A stretch of 64,000 bases of DNA from Hyalella azteca (lineage: Eukaryota; Arthropoda; Malacostraca; Amphipoda; Hyalellidae): assembly GCF_000764305.2 (NCBI RefSeq), contig NW_025934840.1, positions 310,001-374,000 on the forward strand, in the 5' to 3' direction. Every line of letters starts with the position of its first letter. Position 1 is the first letter of the stretch. The notes below the pieces were generated by a model, which ran no database searches, was not told the DNA's origin, and saw only the letters and a list, made by a program, of their open reading frames with translations. The translations under genes and the position numbers were made by a program. Below, in pieces: positions 63,476-64,000 of the stretch.

Positions 63476-64000
63476 TGGGGCTTCTCACACTTCTTTCAAT
63501 CGCGTACCACATTCAGGTAATGTACAGTTTTGGGGTATTCATCCAGAATTCTGACTTATCCTTCTGGGTGTAGAACTTACTCTATTTAAAATAAAACTCC
63601 CCCTCCTTGCATTAGAACTGCTCACCTAGGAGTTTGACTTACTCATGTCCGCGGTTTAAATAAGGATGAATTAGTTGTGTATATCCATTAAATATATAGG
63701 TTTATCATGAGGACCAGTATTCGATGACTAAGCGACACTTAATTATATCCTAGACTTGTCTTATATAGGAGAGTCGTCAAAGAATTACTGACAGGCATAC
63801 GGCTAACGCTTACGACTTTCAGGTAAGAGTACTTCTTTCAACAAGGGCAACTTCGTGGTGATCGTGCAGGCGACTGGGAGAAATTATTCAAATGCATCGC
63901 CCTTTTATAGACTTCGTACTTCCGCCCACACTTGCGGTCTTGCTCTCGTGATGTTGTCCGTGCGGACTCAGTTCAAACTTTCCATATCAATCTCTTCCGC
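63476..64000. other. unassigned sequence
   Basis: Searched for a PAN exon (C-x3-C...CFF...TYFK) on the minus strand; none recognised. Confidence 0.4.

Overview
This window reads as intron-rich, repeat-rich metazoan nuclear DNA, most likely from an arthropod and perhaps a crustacean. The species cannot be named from the sequence. Reasons: no bacterial-type gene packing; short coding exons with GT-AG introns and consistent phases; many short non-autonomous DNA transposons; Helentron-type elements with a (GTCY)n core; CR1-like LINE 3' ends; tRNA-derived SINEs; and dozens of minisatellites. Nearly all long open frames are repeats or transposon copies rather than genes.

Three gene loci can be supported, all on the minus strand. 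(1) 44455 to 40909: four exons of a DNAJC4-like J-domain membrane protein with an HPD motif, one transmembrane segment and a basic C-terminal helix. Its N-terminal exon was not found. (2) 55286 to 50822: a complete four-exon, 220-residue secreted protein with a signal peptide, a PAN/apple-like domain and a C-type-lectin-like (CTLD) domain. (3) 63008 to 62292: the last two exons of a paralogue of (2), with the same intron phases; its upstream exons are not seen. Loci 2 and 3 form a tandem pair of putative secreted recognition proteins that differ in their CTLD cysteines. Further exon-like pieces are weaker: 53536-53668 (+), which resembles the start of the CTLD exon; 31261-31637 (+), split by a MITE; and 57304-57403 (-).

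Layout. 0-12 kb: minisatellites, MITE families A and D, Helentron-like copies, a nested palindrome and a LINE 3' end. 12-33 kb: hairpin repeat C arrays, a 331-bp long-TIR element, several 80-140-bp tandem arrays, more A/D/Helentron copies, LINE reverse transcriptase remnants and MITE E. At 33065-33102 there is an exact Nextera mate-pair junction adapter, so the sequence left and right of it should not be assumed to be contiguous. 33-40 kb: a minisatellite, SINEs, a 108-bp array, a putative Mutator-like MITE and a hAT element with a perfect 8-bp target duplication. 40-48 kb: the DNAJC4-like gene and LINE 3' ends. 48-64 kb: the PAN-CTLD cluster with minisatellites and repeat C arrays in and between the genes.

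Family names A to E are local labels. A: 145-bp MITE, ends CAGGGSCCATACTTTC. B: Helentron-like with (GTCY)n. C: 77-bp hairpin repeat. D: ends CACTGTTAGAAAAA. E: ends GGGTACGCACACAGTG, TTA target duplication. Single Ns occur at 41609 and 48252.
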